A stretch of 64,000 nt of DNA from assembly GCA_902535745.1 (NCBI GenBank), contig CACAUR010000005.1, positions 1 through 64,000 on the forward strand, given 5' to 3'. This DNA is from an uncultured Pelagibacteraceae bacterium. Its GTDB lineage: Bacteria > Pseudomonadota > Alphaproteobacteria > Pelagibacterales > Pelagibacteraceae. The notes below the pieces were generated by a model, which had not been told where the DNA came from, searched no databases, and saw nothing but the letters and a program-made list of their open reading frames with translations. A program made the translations under genes and the position numbers. Below are positions 8,990-18,419 of the stretch, piece by piece (within the stretch, counting starts at the first letter, position 1; the number at the start of each line of letters is the position of its first letter).

Positions 8990-9895
8990 ATGTCAAAAAG
9001 ACTATCACTTATAAGCGCATTTGTTTGTTGTTTAATCTGGGGTACCACGTTTATTGCACAAGACACTGGGATGGATGAAATTGGGCCTTTCACATTTAAT
9101 GGGGTGAGATTTCTTGTTGGTTTCCTTGCGCTGGTTCCTTTTTTTTTAATAATTGAAAAAAATAAATTTTTTTATGAATTTAATAAAGATAGAAGAAATT
9201 TTCTATATCTCTCAATCTCTATAGGTATATTTTTATTCTTAGCCTCTGCATTACAACAAGTTGCACTCCTCTACACTGATGTAGCTAATGCAGCTTTCTT
9301 TACAATTTTTTATGTACCTTTAGTACCATTTGTTCTTTATATCCTTTATCGAAAAAAAGTTCATTGGAGTGTTTGGCCGTCTGTTTTGTTGTGTGTAGTA
9401 GGAGGATACCTGCTAACAAATTTTTACGACGCATCAGTCAGAAAAGGAGACATATTAGTATTGATATGTGCTTTGTTTTGGAGTTTACACATTATTTTTA
9501 TCGGTCAACTGGTAGAAAAATTTGATTTACCAGTCACAGTTGGTCTTATTCAAACTTTAATAGTATCAATTTTATCAATTTTTATTGGATTAGTTTACGA
9601 GACCTTTACAATTTCAAATATTTTATCTGAGACATATGAAATTCTTTATGCAGGCGTATTATCTGGTGGATTTGCCTTTGTTTTACAAATTTATGCGCAA
9701 AAAAACATTAGTCCCGCACCAGCAGCAATAATTTATTCATTAGAGGGTGTTTTTGCAACAATAGCAGCTTGGATTATACTAAATCAAATTTTAAATATAG
9801 ATAATATTTTAGGATGTTTATTTATTCTTGCCGGAGTTTTGCTGTCACAATTGATGCCGGAATTTAAACGATTAAGTATAGATAAACCAAAATAA
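8990..9895 (+). CDS. EamA/DMT-family permease
   Basis: A 301-aa inner-membrane protein with about ten hydrophobic helices in two homologous halves, the pattern of the drug/metabolite transporter (EamA) family. The first helix carries the family's typical start (LISAFVCCLIWGTTFIAQD). The second half has the matching LICALFWSLHIIFIGQ and ends in LAGVLLSQLMP. It starts 8 bp after the E2 gene, so it is probably read from the same transcript, although no link to pyruvate metabolism follows. Its 3' end overlaps uppP by 24 bp, tail to tail. Substrate unknown; amino acids or small metabolites are usual for the family. Confidence 0.88.
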   Translation: MSKRLSLISAFVCCLIWGTTFIAQDTGMDEIGPFTFNGVRFLVGFLALVPFFLIIEKNKFFYEFNKDRRNFLYLSISIGIFLFLASALQQVALLYTDVANAAFFTIFYVPLVPFVLYILYRKKVHWSVWPSVLLCVVGGYLLTNFYDASVRKGDILVLICALFWSLHIIFIGQLVEKFDLPVTVGLIQTLIVSILSIFIGLVYETFTISNILSETYEILYAGVLSGGFAFVLQIYAQKNISPAPAAIIYSLEGVFATIAAWIILNQILNIDNILGCLFILAGVLLSQLMPEFKRLSIDKPK

Positions 9896-10636
9896 GACTA
9901 ATCCTAAGCAAACCCTATAAATTACAAAAAAATTCATACTAAATTTTTTTACAAAAATTAAAAAATATTTAATTGTGATATATGAGAAAATAAAAGAACA
10001 GATGACCGCGAGAAAAACAATAAAATTTACTTCAAAATTTGAAAAAGTTAATTCTTTTAAGTTTAAAAAACTTGCACCGGCGATTGCTGGTACAGAGAGA
10101 AAAAATGAAATTTTGGCTGAATCGTATCGATCAAATTTGAGAAATCTGCCAGCAGTAATAACAATTCCAGCTCTACTTACTCCTGGAATTAATGCAAGCA
10201 CTTGAAAAATGCCAATAGCAAGTATTGCCCTTAAATTTAAATCTGTATCAATTTTTTTTCTTACAGAAAATTTATCAGCAATATATAAAAAGATTGCAAA
10301 AATTACTGTTGTCCACGCTATTATTTCAATGCTTCTAAAATAATTAATTAAGCCAGTTTTGAATACAAAGAAACCAACTATAATTAGAGGTAGAGATCCA
10401 AAAATTAATAATTTAAGTAATTTTTGATCTTTGAATAATTTTAAAAAATCATCTCTAAAATAAAATAGTATTGCTAATAGTGATCCTAGATGAAGAGAAA
10501 CATCAGTCAAAAGAGACTTTATCTCAAAATTTTGTAATTCAGACATTAAGTATAAGTGAGCAGATGAACTGACAGGAATAAATTCAGATATCCCTTGTAT
10601 TGCTGATAAAATTATAATTTCGATGAATTCCGCCAT
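9872..10636 (-). CDS. uppP: Undecaprenyl-diphosphatase UppP (BacA)
   Basis: Removes a phosphate from undecaprenyl diphosphate to recycle the lipid carrier used for peptidoglycan and surface glycans. The 254-aa protein has the two family signatures, ILSAIQGISEFIPVSSSAHL near the N-terminus (Glu and Ser-rich motif) and ALIPGVSRAGIVITAGRF in the middle, set among about seven membrane helices. Length is normal (about 265 aa). It is convergent with the EamA gene and divergent from gltD. The 178-bp space upstream holds both promoters. Confidence 0.95.
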   Translation of the reverse strand: MAEFIEIIILSAIQGISEFIPVSSSAHLYLMSELQNFEIKSLLTDVSLHLGSLLAILFYFRDDFLKLFKDQKLLKLLIFGSLPLIIVGFFVFKTGLINYFRSIEIIAWTTVIFAIFLYIADKFSVRKKIDTDLNLRAILAIGIFQVLALIPGVSRAGIVITAGRFLKFDRYDSAKISFFLSVPAIAGASFLNLKELTFSNFEVNFIVFLAVICSFIFSYITIKYFLIFVKKFSMNFFVIYRVCLGLVLFWFIYT

Positions 10637-10688
10637 TATTAATTATTTAACTAAACTAATTAGAGGTAAATTAAAGCAATAACATGAA

Positions 10689-10705
10689 TGCATATGAGGT
10701 ATGCA
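10689..10705. promoter_or_regulatory. Inverted repeat in the gltD/uppP intergenic region (possible operator)
   Basis: A perfect 6-bp inverted repeat, TGCATA-TGAGG-TATGCA, lies about 110 bp upstream of gltD and 52 bp from the divergent uppP start. The surrounding 178 bp have no convincing ORF. It could be an operator for a dimeric regulator or a small RNA hairpin. Short A+T-rich palindromes arise by chance, so this is tentative. Confidence 0.25.
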
Positions 10706-10814
10706 AAACAGGAAAAAACTAGCAAAAACAGTGAATTTTTTAAAATATAGGTAATAATAACTGTCCTATTTTTCATTTAATTCAACAGTTTAATAATATA
10801 TAAGCCACAACACT

Positions 10815-12254
10815 ATGTCTGAAAAAATGCTTAAATTTGTGGAAATAGGTCAACAGAACCCACCTAAAAGGAAAACCGATTCCAGAAAAGAGGATTTTAA
10901 TGAGATATATAAAGAGTTCATTCATGAAGGTGCGAAAGAACAATCAAGCAGGTGCTCTCAATGTGGTGTTCCTTTTTGCCAAGTTCACTGTCCTTTAAGC
11001 AACAATATTCCAGATTGGTTAAAACTTACAGCGGAGGGAAGATTAGAAGAGGCTTACAATTTATCTCAAAGTACAAATAATATGCCAGAAGTCTGCGGAA
11101 GAATTTGTCCGCAAGATAGATTGTGTGAAGGGAATTGTGTTATCGAACAGTCTGGTCATGGCACGGTAACGATAGGATCTGTTGAGAAATTTATAACCGA
11201 CAATGCTTGGGACAAGGGTTGGGTAAAGCCAATCAAAGTTGAGAGGGAATTAACTCAAAGTATAGGAATCATTGGATCTGGACCCGCAGGTATGGCTTGT
11301 GCCGAGCAGCTCAGAAAAAAGGGTTACCAAATAACTATTTACGATAGATATGATAGAGCTGGAGGATTATTAATATACGGAATACCAAATTTTAAATTGG
11401 AAAAACATGTTGTTGAGAGAAGAACAAAGCTTTTGCAAGATGGTGGTATTAAGTTTGTTTTAAATTTTGAAGTTGGAAAAGATGCATCATTAAACGAATT
11501 GAGAGAGAAGCACGATGCAGTTTTAATTTCTACTGGGGTTTATAAACCAAGAGAAATTGAAATTGAAGGAAGCGATTTGAACAACATTTATCCTGCTATG
11601 GAATTTTTGACCGCATCAAATAAAAAGGGTCTTGGAGATAAGGTTGAAAACTTTGATAATGGATCCCTAAATGCAAAAGATAAAGATGTTATTGTAATTG
11701 GTGGTGGTGATACAGCAATGGACTGTGTAAGAACCGCAGTGAGACAAAAAGCTAAATCAATAAAATGTTTGTATAGAAGAGATAAAGAAAACATGCCAGG
11801 TTCATCAAGAGAAGTTGCAAACGCTGAGGAAGAAGGTGTTGAATTTGTTTGGTTATCTAGTCCAAAAAAGTTTTTAGGTAAAAACAAAATAGAAAAAGTT
11901 TCTGTAGATAAAATTAAACTTGGAGATCCTGATGAAAGTGGAAGAAGAAAACCTATTATTCAAGAAAATTCTGATTTCGAATTGAAAGCTGACATGGTTA
12001 TTAAATCATTAGGCTTCGACCCGGAAGATTTACCAGTTTTATTTGGTGAAAACAAATTACAAGTTTCAAGATGGGGTACAATAAAAATTGATTTTGATAC
12101 TATGGAGACAAGTGTAAAAGGTGTATTTGCTGCTGGCGATATAGTTCGTGGAGCTTCATTGGTTGTTTGGGCTATAAAAGATGGAAGAGATGTTGCAGAA
12201 AGTATTCATAAATATTTGAAAGATTTAAAGGACTCAAAGAGAAAGGTGGCCTAA
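10815..12254 (+). CDS. gltD: Glutamate synthase small subunit
   Basis: The beta subunit of NADPH-dependent GOGAT feeds electrons from NADPH to the large subunit for glutamate synthesis from glutamine and 2-oxoglutarate. The 479-aa protein has N-terminal cysteine clusters for two 4Fe-4S centres (CSQCGVPFCQVHCPL and CGRICPQDRLCEGNC). These are followed by an FAD-binding Rossmann motif (GIIGSGPAGMACAEQL) and an NADPH-binding motif (VIVIGGGDTAMDC). Length is normal. It is separated from gltB by 2 bp and leads a two-gene operon, the reverse of the common gltB-gltD order. Confidence 0.97.
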   Translation: MSEKMLKFVEIGQQNPPKRKTDSRKEDFNEIYKEFIHEGAKEQSSRCSQCGVPFCQVHCPLSNNIPDWLKLTAEGRLEEAYNLSQSTNNMPEVCGRICPQDRLCEGNCVIEQSGHGTVTIGSVEKFITDNAWDKGWVKPIKVERELTQSIGIIGSGPAGMACAEQLRKKGYQITIYDRYDRAGGLLIYGIPNFKLEKHVVERRTKLLQDGGIKFVLNFEVGKDASLNELREKHDAVLISTGVYKPREIEIEGSDLNNIYPAMEFLTASNKKGLGDKVENFDNGSLNAKDKDVIVIGGGDTAMDCVRTAVRQKAKSIKCLYRRDKENMPGSSREVANAEEEGVEFVWLSSPKKFLGKNKIEKVSVDKIKLGDPDESGRRKPIIQENSDFELKADMVIKSLGFDPEDLPVLFGENKLQVSRWGTIKIDFDTMETSVKGVFAAGDIVRGASLVVWAIKDGRDVAESIHKYLKDLKDSKRKVA

Positions 12255-12256
12255 CT

Positions 12257-15200
12257 GTGAGTAAGAAAAAGATAAATCTAAAGTTAGAAAAATTAAGAAG
12301 AAAAGAAAACTTAGAATTATTAAAATCAAATCATGTTTACAGCGAAAATATGGAACATGATGCTTGTGGAGTTGGTTTGGTATCATCTACAGATGGAAAA
12401 AAATCAAGACAAGTTGTTGAATACGGAATTGAAGCATTAAAAGCTGTTTGGCATCGAGGAGCAATTGATGCTGATGGAAAAACAGGGGATGGTGCTGGTA
12501 TCCATATAGAAATTCCTTCAGATTTTTTTATCGAAAAAATTGAAGCTACAGGTCATAAACATGATAACTCAGAAGTTTGTGTGGGAATGTTGTTTCTTCC
12601 AAGAAATAATTATGGCGCTCAAGAAGCTTGCAGAACTATTGTTGAAAGTGAGTTAACAAAAAGTAATTTTAACATCTATGGATGGAGACAGGTACCTGTT
12701 AACCCTTCTGTTCTAGGAGAAAAGGCAGATTTAAATAGACCAGAAATTACACAAGTCTTGTTTAAATATAATGATAAAAATGAAAAGGGTAAGTCACTAG
12801 AGATAAAACTTTATGAAGCTAGAAGAAAGATTGAAAAAAAAATACTTCATGAAAACCTTAATGAATTTTACATATGTTCCTTTAGCTCTAAATCAATCAT
12901 TTACAAAGGAATGTTCCTTGCTGAGTCCTTGTCTGATTTTTATATAGATCTTAAAGATCCAAGATTTGTATCAAGATATGCAATTTTTCATCAGAGATTT
13001 TCGACAAATACCGCACCAAGCTGGGATCTGGCACAGCCATTCAGAGCTTTAGCGCATAATGGAGAAATAAATACCTTAAAAGGAAACGTTAATTGGATGA
13101 AGGTTCATGAAGAAGAAATGTTCAACCCAGTTTTTGAAGATGTGGAGAACTTAAAGCCAGTGATCCCAAGCGGAAATTCTGATTCAGCATCATTAGATAA
13201 TGTTTTTGAGTTACTTAATATTTCTGGTCAACCTGCGCCTTTAGCAAAACTAATGTTAATACCAGATGCATGGTCTAAAAAAAGTAAAGTGCTACCAGCT
13301 GAACATCAAAAATTATTTAACTTTCTGAACAGCACCATGGAACCATGGGATGGTCCCGCTGCTATTGCTGCCACAGATAATGAATGGGTGATAGTTGCTA
13401 CAGACAGAAATGGTCTTAGACCTATGAGATACACAATCACAAAAGATAATTTACTTTTTGCTGGATCAGAAACTGGAATGATTGAACTTAATGAAAAAAA
13501 GATAGTTTCAAAAGGAAGATTAGGTCCTGGTGAAATTTTAGGTGTAAGAATAGAAAAAGGGAAGATATTTAAAAATATAGAGATAAAAAACTACTTAGCA
13601 AAAGAGTACAAACATTTTAATAACCAAATTATTGATTTAGACAAAAAATTCCCGATCAAAAATGAGACAAATTTATTTAAAGGTGATCAATTAAGAAAAC
13701 TTCAACATTGTTTTGGATATAGTTTAGAGGACCTTGAATTAATACTGCACCCAATGGCAGAGGACGCAAAAGAAGCGACTGGATCAATGGGTGATGATAC
13801 ACCTTTAGCAGTTTTGTCTAATAAATACAGACCCTTGTATCATTTTTTTAGACAGAATTTTAGCCAGGTAACAAACCCGCCAATCGACTCATTAAGAGAA
13901 AATAAGGTTATGAGTTTAAAAACAAGGTTTGGAAATCTTGGTAATATTTTAGATTTTAATAACCTTACTGAAGAAAATATTTACGTACTAAACAGTCCTA
14001 TTCTATCAAATAAACAGTTTGAAAAATTTGTTTCTTTTTTTGACAAAAATAATCAAGTTTTAGATTGTACTTTTACTATTGAAGAAAATATAGAATCTTC
14101 ACTCGAAAGATTAAAAAAAGAGGCTGAAGTTTTAGTAAGACAAGGGGTAACACAACTAATTTTAAGCGATAAAGAAGTTTCTAAAGACAAGTACCCAATT
14201 CCTATGCTTCTATGTATTGGTGCTGTTCATACTCATCTTATCAAATTAAAGTTAAGGGGCTATGTTTCAATTAATGCTCAAACGGGTGAAGCGCTAGATA
14301 CCCACTCTTTTGCAACTCTTATAGGAGTTGGAGCTACTACAGTTAATCCTTATTTAGCATTAGACAGTCTTTACCAGAGATTTGAAAAAAAATTATTTGG
14401 AAAGTTTATTTATGATGATTGTGTAGAAAGATATGTAAAATCGGTAAACTTAGGCCTTTTAAAAATAATGTCAAAAATGGGTATTTCTGTAATTAGTTCT
14501 TATAGAGGAGGATGTAATTTTGAAACTGTAGGATTAAGTAGAACAATTGTTAATGATTTTTTTCCCGGTGTTACTTCTAAAATTTCAGGTATTGGACTTA
14601 CAGGGATTGAAAAAAAAATAAGAGGTATTCATGAGGAGGCTTTTAGATCTGACACAAACGTATTGCCAATAGGAGGAATTTATCGATATAGAAAAAATGG
14701 TGAGACACACCAATACCAAGGTAAATTGATACATTTGCTTCAATCGGCAGTTACAATTAAATCTTATGAATTATATAAAAAATACTCCAAAGGAATATAT
14801 GAGTTACCCCCTATTAATTTAAGGGACTTAATTGATTTCAAGAAAAAAAATACAATCAATATCGATGAAGTGGAACCAGTTGAGAATATCTTAAAACGTT
14901 TTGGAAGTGGAAGTATGTCCCATGGAGCACTATCAAAAGAAGCTCACGAAACACTAGCTATTGGAATGAATAGAATTAGAGGAGCATCTTGTAGTGGAGA
15001 AGGTGGTGAAGATGAAAAAAGATTTCAAATTCAATCTAATGGAGATAGTGCTAATTCAAGAGTGAAACAAATAGCATCCGCAAGATTTGGAGTTACAATT
15101 AATTATTTAAATAACTGTAACGAGATAGAAATTAAAATTGCACAAGGTGCTAAACCAGGAGAAGGTGGACAGTTACCAGGATTTAAGGTCACAAAAGAAA

Positions 15201-16783
15201 TTGCCAGATTAAGACATTCTACTCCTGGGGTGACTTTAATATCGCCCCCTCCTCATCATGACATTTACTCAATTGAGGATTTGGCCCAATTAATTTATGA
15301 TTTAAAACAGATAAATCCTAAAGCACGTGTTGGTGTAAAACTTGTTGCATCTTCTGGTGTTGGTACAATTGCAGCAGGAGTTGCAAAGGCAAAAGCCGAT
15401 ATAATTTTAATATCTGGGCACAATGGTGGAACAGGAGCTACACCTCAAACTAGTGTAAAATATGTAGGTATACCTTGGGAGATGGGATTGACTGAGGCAA
15501 ATCAAGTTTTAACCCTTAATAATTTAAGACATACAGTTACACTGAGGACAGATGGTGGAATTAAAACTGGTAGGGATGTTGTCATTGCAGCCATGATGGG
15601 AGCGGAAGAATTTGGCGTAGCAACAACTGCTTTAGTCGCAATGGGATGTATTATGGTAAGACAATGTCACTCAAATACGTGTCCAGTAGGTGTTTGTACG
15701 CAAGATGAAAAATTGAGAGAAAAATTTAATGGAACTCCTGATAAGGTGGTTAACCTGTTCACTTTTATAGCTCAAGAGGTGAGAGAAATTCTGTCTGAGC
15801 TTGGATTTAAATCTTTAAACGAAGTAATTGGAAGAACAGATCTCTTAAGGCAAGTGAGCAAAGGATCCCCTAATTTGGATGATTTAGATCTGAACCCTCT
15901 TTTTGTAAGAGCTGATCCTGGTAAAAACAAAAGATATTGTGAAAAACAAATGATAAATTTTGTACCAGACACTTTAGACCAGAAAATTTGGCCTGAGATA
16001 AATAAAAAAATCGATAACAATGAAAAAATTGAAAAATCCTATCAAATTGAAAATACTCATAGAGCTGTAGGCACACGTATTTCTTACGAGTTATATAAAA
16101 AACATAATAATGCAAAATTAAATGATGACTACCTAACCCTAAATTTTGAAGGATCTGCAGGACAATCTTTTGGTGCATTCGGTATTAAAGGATTAAAGTT
16201 AGTTTTAAATGGGGATGCTAATGATTATGTTGGGAAAGGATTATCAGGAGGTAAAATAGTCATTAAACTGAGCAAAGAAAGTAATTTGATTTCAAATGAT
16301 AACACAATTATTGGTAACACAGTTTTATACGGAGCAACTTCAGGTAAATTATTTGCAGCTGGACAAGCAGGTGAAAGATTTGCCGTAAGAAATTCAGGAG
16401 CTACGGCTGTAGTTGAAGGATGTGACTCCAATGGTTGTGAATATATGACTGGGGGAAATATTGTAATTTTAGGAAATACTGGGGACAATTTTGCTGCTGG
16501 TATGACAGGTGGTATGGCTTTTATTTATGATAAAGAAAAAGAATTTGAAAAAAGAGTAAATCCTGAAAGTGTAATTTGGCAAAGTGTTGAAACAAAATTT
16601 TGGCAGGAATTTCTAAAAAAATTAGTTGAAGAACATTCAAATGAGACAAATTCAAATGTTTCCAAAAAAATACTAGAAAACTTTGATACAGAGATTTATA
16701 ATTTTATTCAAGTTTGTCCAAAAGAAATGGTCGACAAACTTGAAAATCCTATTACAAATAAAATCTCTAATTTCGCAAGTTAA
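12257..16783 (+). CDS. gltB: Glutamate synthase large subunit
   Basis: The alpha subunit of GOGAT, 1508 aa. It begins with a GTG codon 2 bp after gltD. A propeptide of about 36 residues precedes the catalytic N-terminal Cys of the class-II amidotransferase domain (EHDACGVGLVSS). The central and FMN domains follow (GEGGEDEKRF, then GHNGGTGATP). The 3Fe-4S cluster motif CHSNTCPVGVC comes next, and the C-terminal beta-helix has many G-x-x-G repeats (FAAGQAGERFAVRNSGA). All parts of the tunnel enzyme are present and the length is typical. With GltD it forms the main ammonium-assimilation step after glutamine synthetase. Confidence 0.98.
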   Translation: MSKKKINLKLEKLRRKENLELLKSNHVYSENMEHDACGVGLVSSTDGKKSRQVVEYGIEALKAVWHRGAIDADGKTGDGAGIHIEIPSDFFIEKIEATGHKHDNSEVCVGMLFLPRNNYGAQEACRTIVESELTKSNFNIYGWRQVPVNPSVLGEKADLNRPEITQVLFKYNDKNEKGKSLEIKLYEARRKIEKKILHENLNEFYICSFSSKSIIYKGMFLAESLSDFYIDLKDPRFVSRYAIFHQRFSTNTAPSWDLAQPFRALAHNGEINTLKGNVNWMKVHEEEMFNPVFEDVENLKPVIPSGNSDSASLDNVFELLNISGQPAPLAKLMLIPDAWSKKSKVLPAEHQKLFNFLNSTMEPWDGPAAIAATDNEWVIVATDRNGLRPMRYTITKDNLLFAGSETGMIELNEKKIVSKGRLGPGEILGVRIEKGKIFKNIEIKNYLAKEYKHFNNQIIDLDKKFPIKNETNLFKGDQLRKLQHCFGYSLEDLELILHPMAEDAKEATGSMGDDTPLAVLSNKYRPLYHFFRQNFSQVTNPPIDSLRENKVMSLKTRFGNLGNILDFNNLTEENIYVLNSPILSNKQFEKFVSFFDKNNQVLDCTFTIEENIESSLERLKKEAEVLVRQGVTQLILSDKEVSKDKYPIPMLLCIGAVHTHLIKLKLRGYVSINAQTGEALDTHSFATLIGVGATTVNPYLALDSLYQRFEKKLFGKFIYDDCVERYVKSVNLGLLKIMSKMGISVISSYRGGCNFETVGLSRTIVNDFFPGVTSKISGIGLTGIEKKIRGIHEEAFRSDTNVLPIGGIYRYRKNGETHQYQGKLIHLLQSAVTIKSYELYKKYSKGIYELPPINLRDLIDFKKKNTINIDEVEPVENILKRFGSGSMSHGALSKEAHETLAIGMNRIRGASCSGEGGEDEKRFQIQSNGDSANSRVKQIASARFGVTINYLNNCNEIEIKIAQGAKPGEGGQLPGFKVTKEIARLRHSTPGVTLISPPPHHDIYSIEDLAQLIYDLKQINPKARVGVKLVASSGVGTIAAGVAKAKADIILISGHNGGTGATPQTSVKYVGIPWEMGLTEANQVLTLNNLRHTVTLRTDGGIKTGRDVVIAAMMGAEEFGVATTALVAMGCIMVRQCHSNTCPVGVCTQDEKLREKFNGTPDKVVNLFTFIAQEVREILSELGFKSLNEVIGRTDLLRQVSKGSPNLDDLDLNPLFVRADPGKNKRYCEKQMINFVPDTLDQKIWPEINKKIDNNEKIEKSYQIENTHRAVGTRISYELYKKHNNAKLNDDYLTLNFEGSAGQSFGAFGIKGLKLVLNGDANDYVGKGLSGGKIVIKLSKESNLISNDNTIIGNTVLYGATSGKLFAAGQAGERFAVRNSGATAVVEGCDSNGCEYMTGGNIVILGNTGDNFAAGMTGGMAFIYDKEKEFEKRVNPESVIWQSVETKFWQEFLKKLVEEHSNETNSNVSKKILENFDTEIYNFIQVCPKEMVDKLENPITNKISNFAS

Positions 16784-16789
16784 TAAAAA

Positions 16790-17647
16790 ATGAAATTATT
16801 TTGTTTTGGTTTTGGACAAGTAGCCCAATTTTTTGTGGATCATCTGCTAAATTGCAAAGTTGATTTAAAATTAACAATTACATCAAGAAAAAAAACTTCT
16901 CAGCATACTTTTAAAAATTTAGAATATTTAAATTATGAATTTAATGAAAATGATTTTGATAAAGATTTGATCAACTCATTACAAGAGTCTGATCATATTT
17001 TAATATCCGTTCCCCCAATAAACGGAAAGGATATGTTTATAGAAAGATTATTAAAAAATAATTTAAATTTACCAAACCTTAAATGGCTGACTTATTTATC
17101 CTCAACAAGTGTTTATGGTAATCATGATGGAGCTTGGGTAAATGAGGATAGCATAACAAATCCACAAACGCTTGCAGGAAAAAATAGATTAAATGTTGAA
17201 AACGATTGGTTATCTATTGGAACAAAAAATTCTTTACCAGTTCAAATTTTTAGACTTTCTGGAATTTATTCAGATGAATACAACGCAATTACCAGACTTA
17301 GAAATTATCAAAAATTTGTGGTTGATAAAAAAAATCATTTTTTTTCAAGGATACATGTTAAAGATATAGCTCAAACATTATATCTGTCACTAAATAAATC
17401 TTTAAATAATGATATTTACAATTTGTCTGATGATAAGCCAGCATCAAATATCGAGATTGTTAAATATGCATGTAATTTGATTAATTTTGAATTACCAAAA
17501 ATTATTAGTTTTGATGAATTAGAGGAAGGTATGCTGAAAGATTTCTATAAAGATTCTAAAAAAGTTTCAAATAAAAAGATCAAGAATATATTTAAATTAA
17601 AATTGATTTACCCAACTTATGAGGAGGGTTTGAAGTTTAATATATAA
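16790..17647 (+). CDS. NAD(P)-binding epimerase/dehydratase-like protein
   Basis: A 285-aa Rossmann-fold protein of the extended SDR (NAD-dependent epimerase) type, close to the YeeZ-like group. The N-terminal nucleotide loop is degenerate (CFGFGQVAQFFVDHL instead of GxxGxxG). A YLSSTSVYGNHDGAWVNE segment supplies the Ser/Tyr region typical of sugar-nucleotide SDRs, and DDKPASN sits near the C-terminus. It starts 6 bp after gltB, so it may be carried on the same transcript. It overlaps the opposite-strand hydrolase by 11 bp. Substrate not identifiable. Confidence 0.8.
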   Translation: MKLFCFGFGQVAQFFVDHLLNCKVDLKLTITSRKKTSQHTFKNLEYLNYEFNENDFDKDLINSLQESDHILISVPPINGKDMFIERLLKNNLNLPNLKWLTYLSSTSVYGNHDGAWVNEDSITNPQTLAGKNRLNVENDWLSIGTKNSLPVQIFRLSGIYSDEYNAITRLRNYQKFVVDKKNHFFSRIHVKDIAQTLYLSLNKSLNNDIYNLSDDKPASNIEIVKYACNLINFELPKIISFDELEEGMLKDFYKDSKKVSNKKIKNIFKLKLIYPTYEEGLKFNI

Positions 17648-18383
17648 TTTCGTCTATTAAATGTGCGAGTTTATTTAAGTCCCCTTTTCGTGCTAAACTA
17701 TGATCACCTCCTTTTACAATCTCCATTTTCTTTTTTGCTTTAGGAAAAATATTAAAGATTTTTTTTGATAGTCTTATAGGAACAACATCATCTTTTTTCC
17801 CATGTATTAAAAAAACAGGGATCTTTGAGTTTATTCTCTTATTAAGCACTTTATTTTTTCTTCCATCTTTAAGTAAAGCTAATTTTATTTTATACTCATA
17901 ATCATCACTTTTCAGTATGTAGAATTTTTTTTTTAAAAACAGTTTTTTCTCTTTATTTTTTAGTTTTTGCCAAATTAACCTATCCAAAAATTCAGGAGCA
18001 GAACCTATTCCAATAAATCCAATTATTTGTTTCTTAAAATCTTGAAATTGCAGAAGTCCTAACCAAGTACCTAAACTTGAGCCAACTATTAAAAATTTCT
18101 CTTTTTTAATTATTTTGTGAATTACAAATTTAACATTGTTCTTCCATTGAGAAATGGTTCCATTTTCGAATTTTCCATATGACTTACCATGACCAGAATA
18201 TTCAAGAGACAGAAAGTTAACTTTTCTTTTTTTACAATATCTATTTAAAAAAAGAGGTTTTTTTCCTTCCATGTCAGATTTTAAGCCATGCAAAAACACA
18301 ACAGTAAGTTTAGAATTAAATTTACTATTCAAAATTCTTAATTTTTTATCCTTTTTAAAATAGATATAATTGAATTTAGTCAT
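17637..18383 (-). CDS. Alpha/beta hydrolase
   Basis: A 248-aa serine hydrolase fold. It has an oxyanion-type HG motif (VVFLHGLKSDMEGK), the nucleophile elbow GSSLGTW, a late Asp region (HGKKDDVVP) and a C-terminal His (GGDHSLAR), which together form a plausible Ser-Asp-His triad. It resembles the cytosolic esterase/acyl-peptidase-like hydrolases found in alphaproteobacteria. It runs against the epimerase gene and is divergent from the GT4 glycosyltransferase, with a 36-bp gap that must hold both promoters. Natural substrate unknown. Confidence 0.85.
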   Translation of the reverse strand: MTKFNYIYFKKDKKLRILNSKFNSKLTVVFLHGLKSDMEGKKPLFLNRYCKKRKVNFLSLEYSGHGKSYGKFENGTISQWKNNVKFVIHKIIKKEKFLIVGSSLGTWLGLLQFQDFKKQIIGFIGIGSAPEFLDRLIWQKLKNKEKKLFLKKKFYILKSDDYEYKIKLALLKDGRKNKVLNKRINSKIPVFLIHGKKDDVVPIRLSKKIFNIFPKAKKKMEIVKGGDHSLARKGDLNKLAHLIDEIIY

Positions 18384-18419
18384 TTTGAAATTTTAAATAT
18401 GATATTATAAGTTAAATAA

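Noticed and set aside
9975-10205. 76-aa plus-strand ORF opposite uppP
   Set aside because: Runs through the conserved UppP motif region on the other strand; a shadow.
10637-10814. Riboswitch upstream of gltD
   Set aside because: Only a 6-bp palindrome is visible; I could not assemble a multi-stem aptamer or match a known class, so it is listed only as a possible operator.
15772-16488. Three minus-strand ORFs (82, 102 and 87 aa) inside gltB
   Set aside because: Antisense shadows of a well-conserved gene; no motif or independent start signal.
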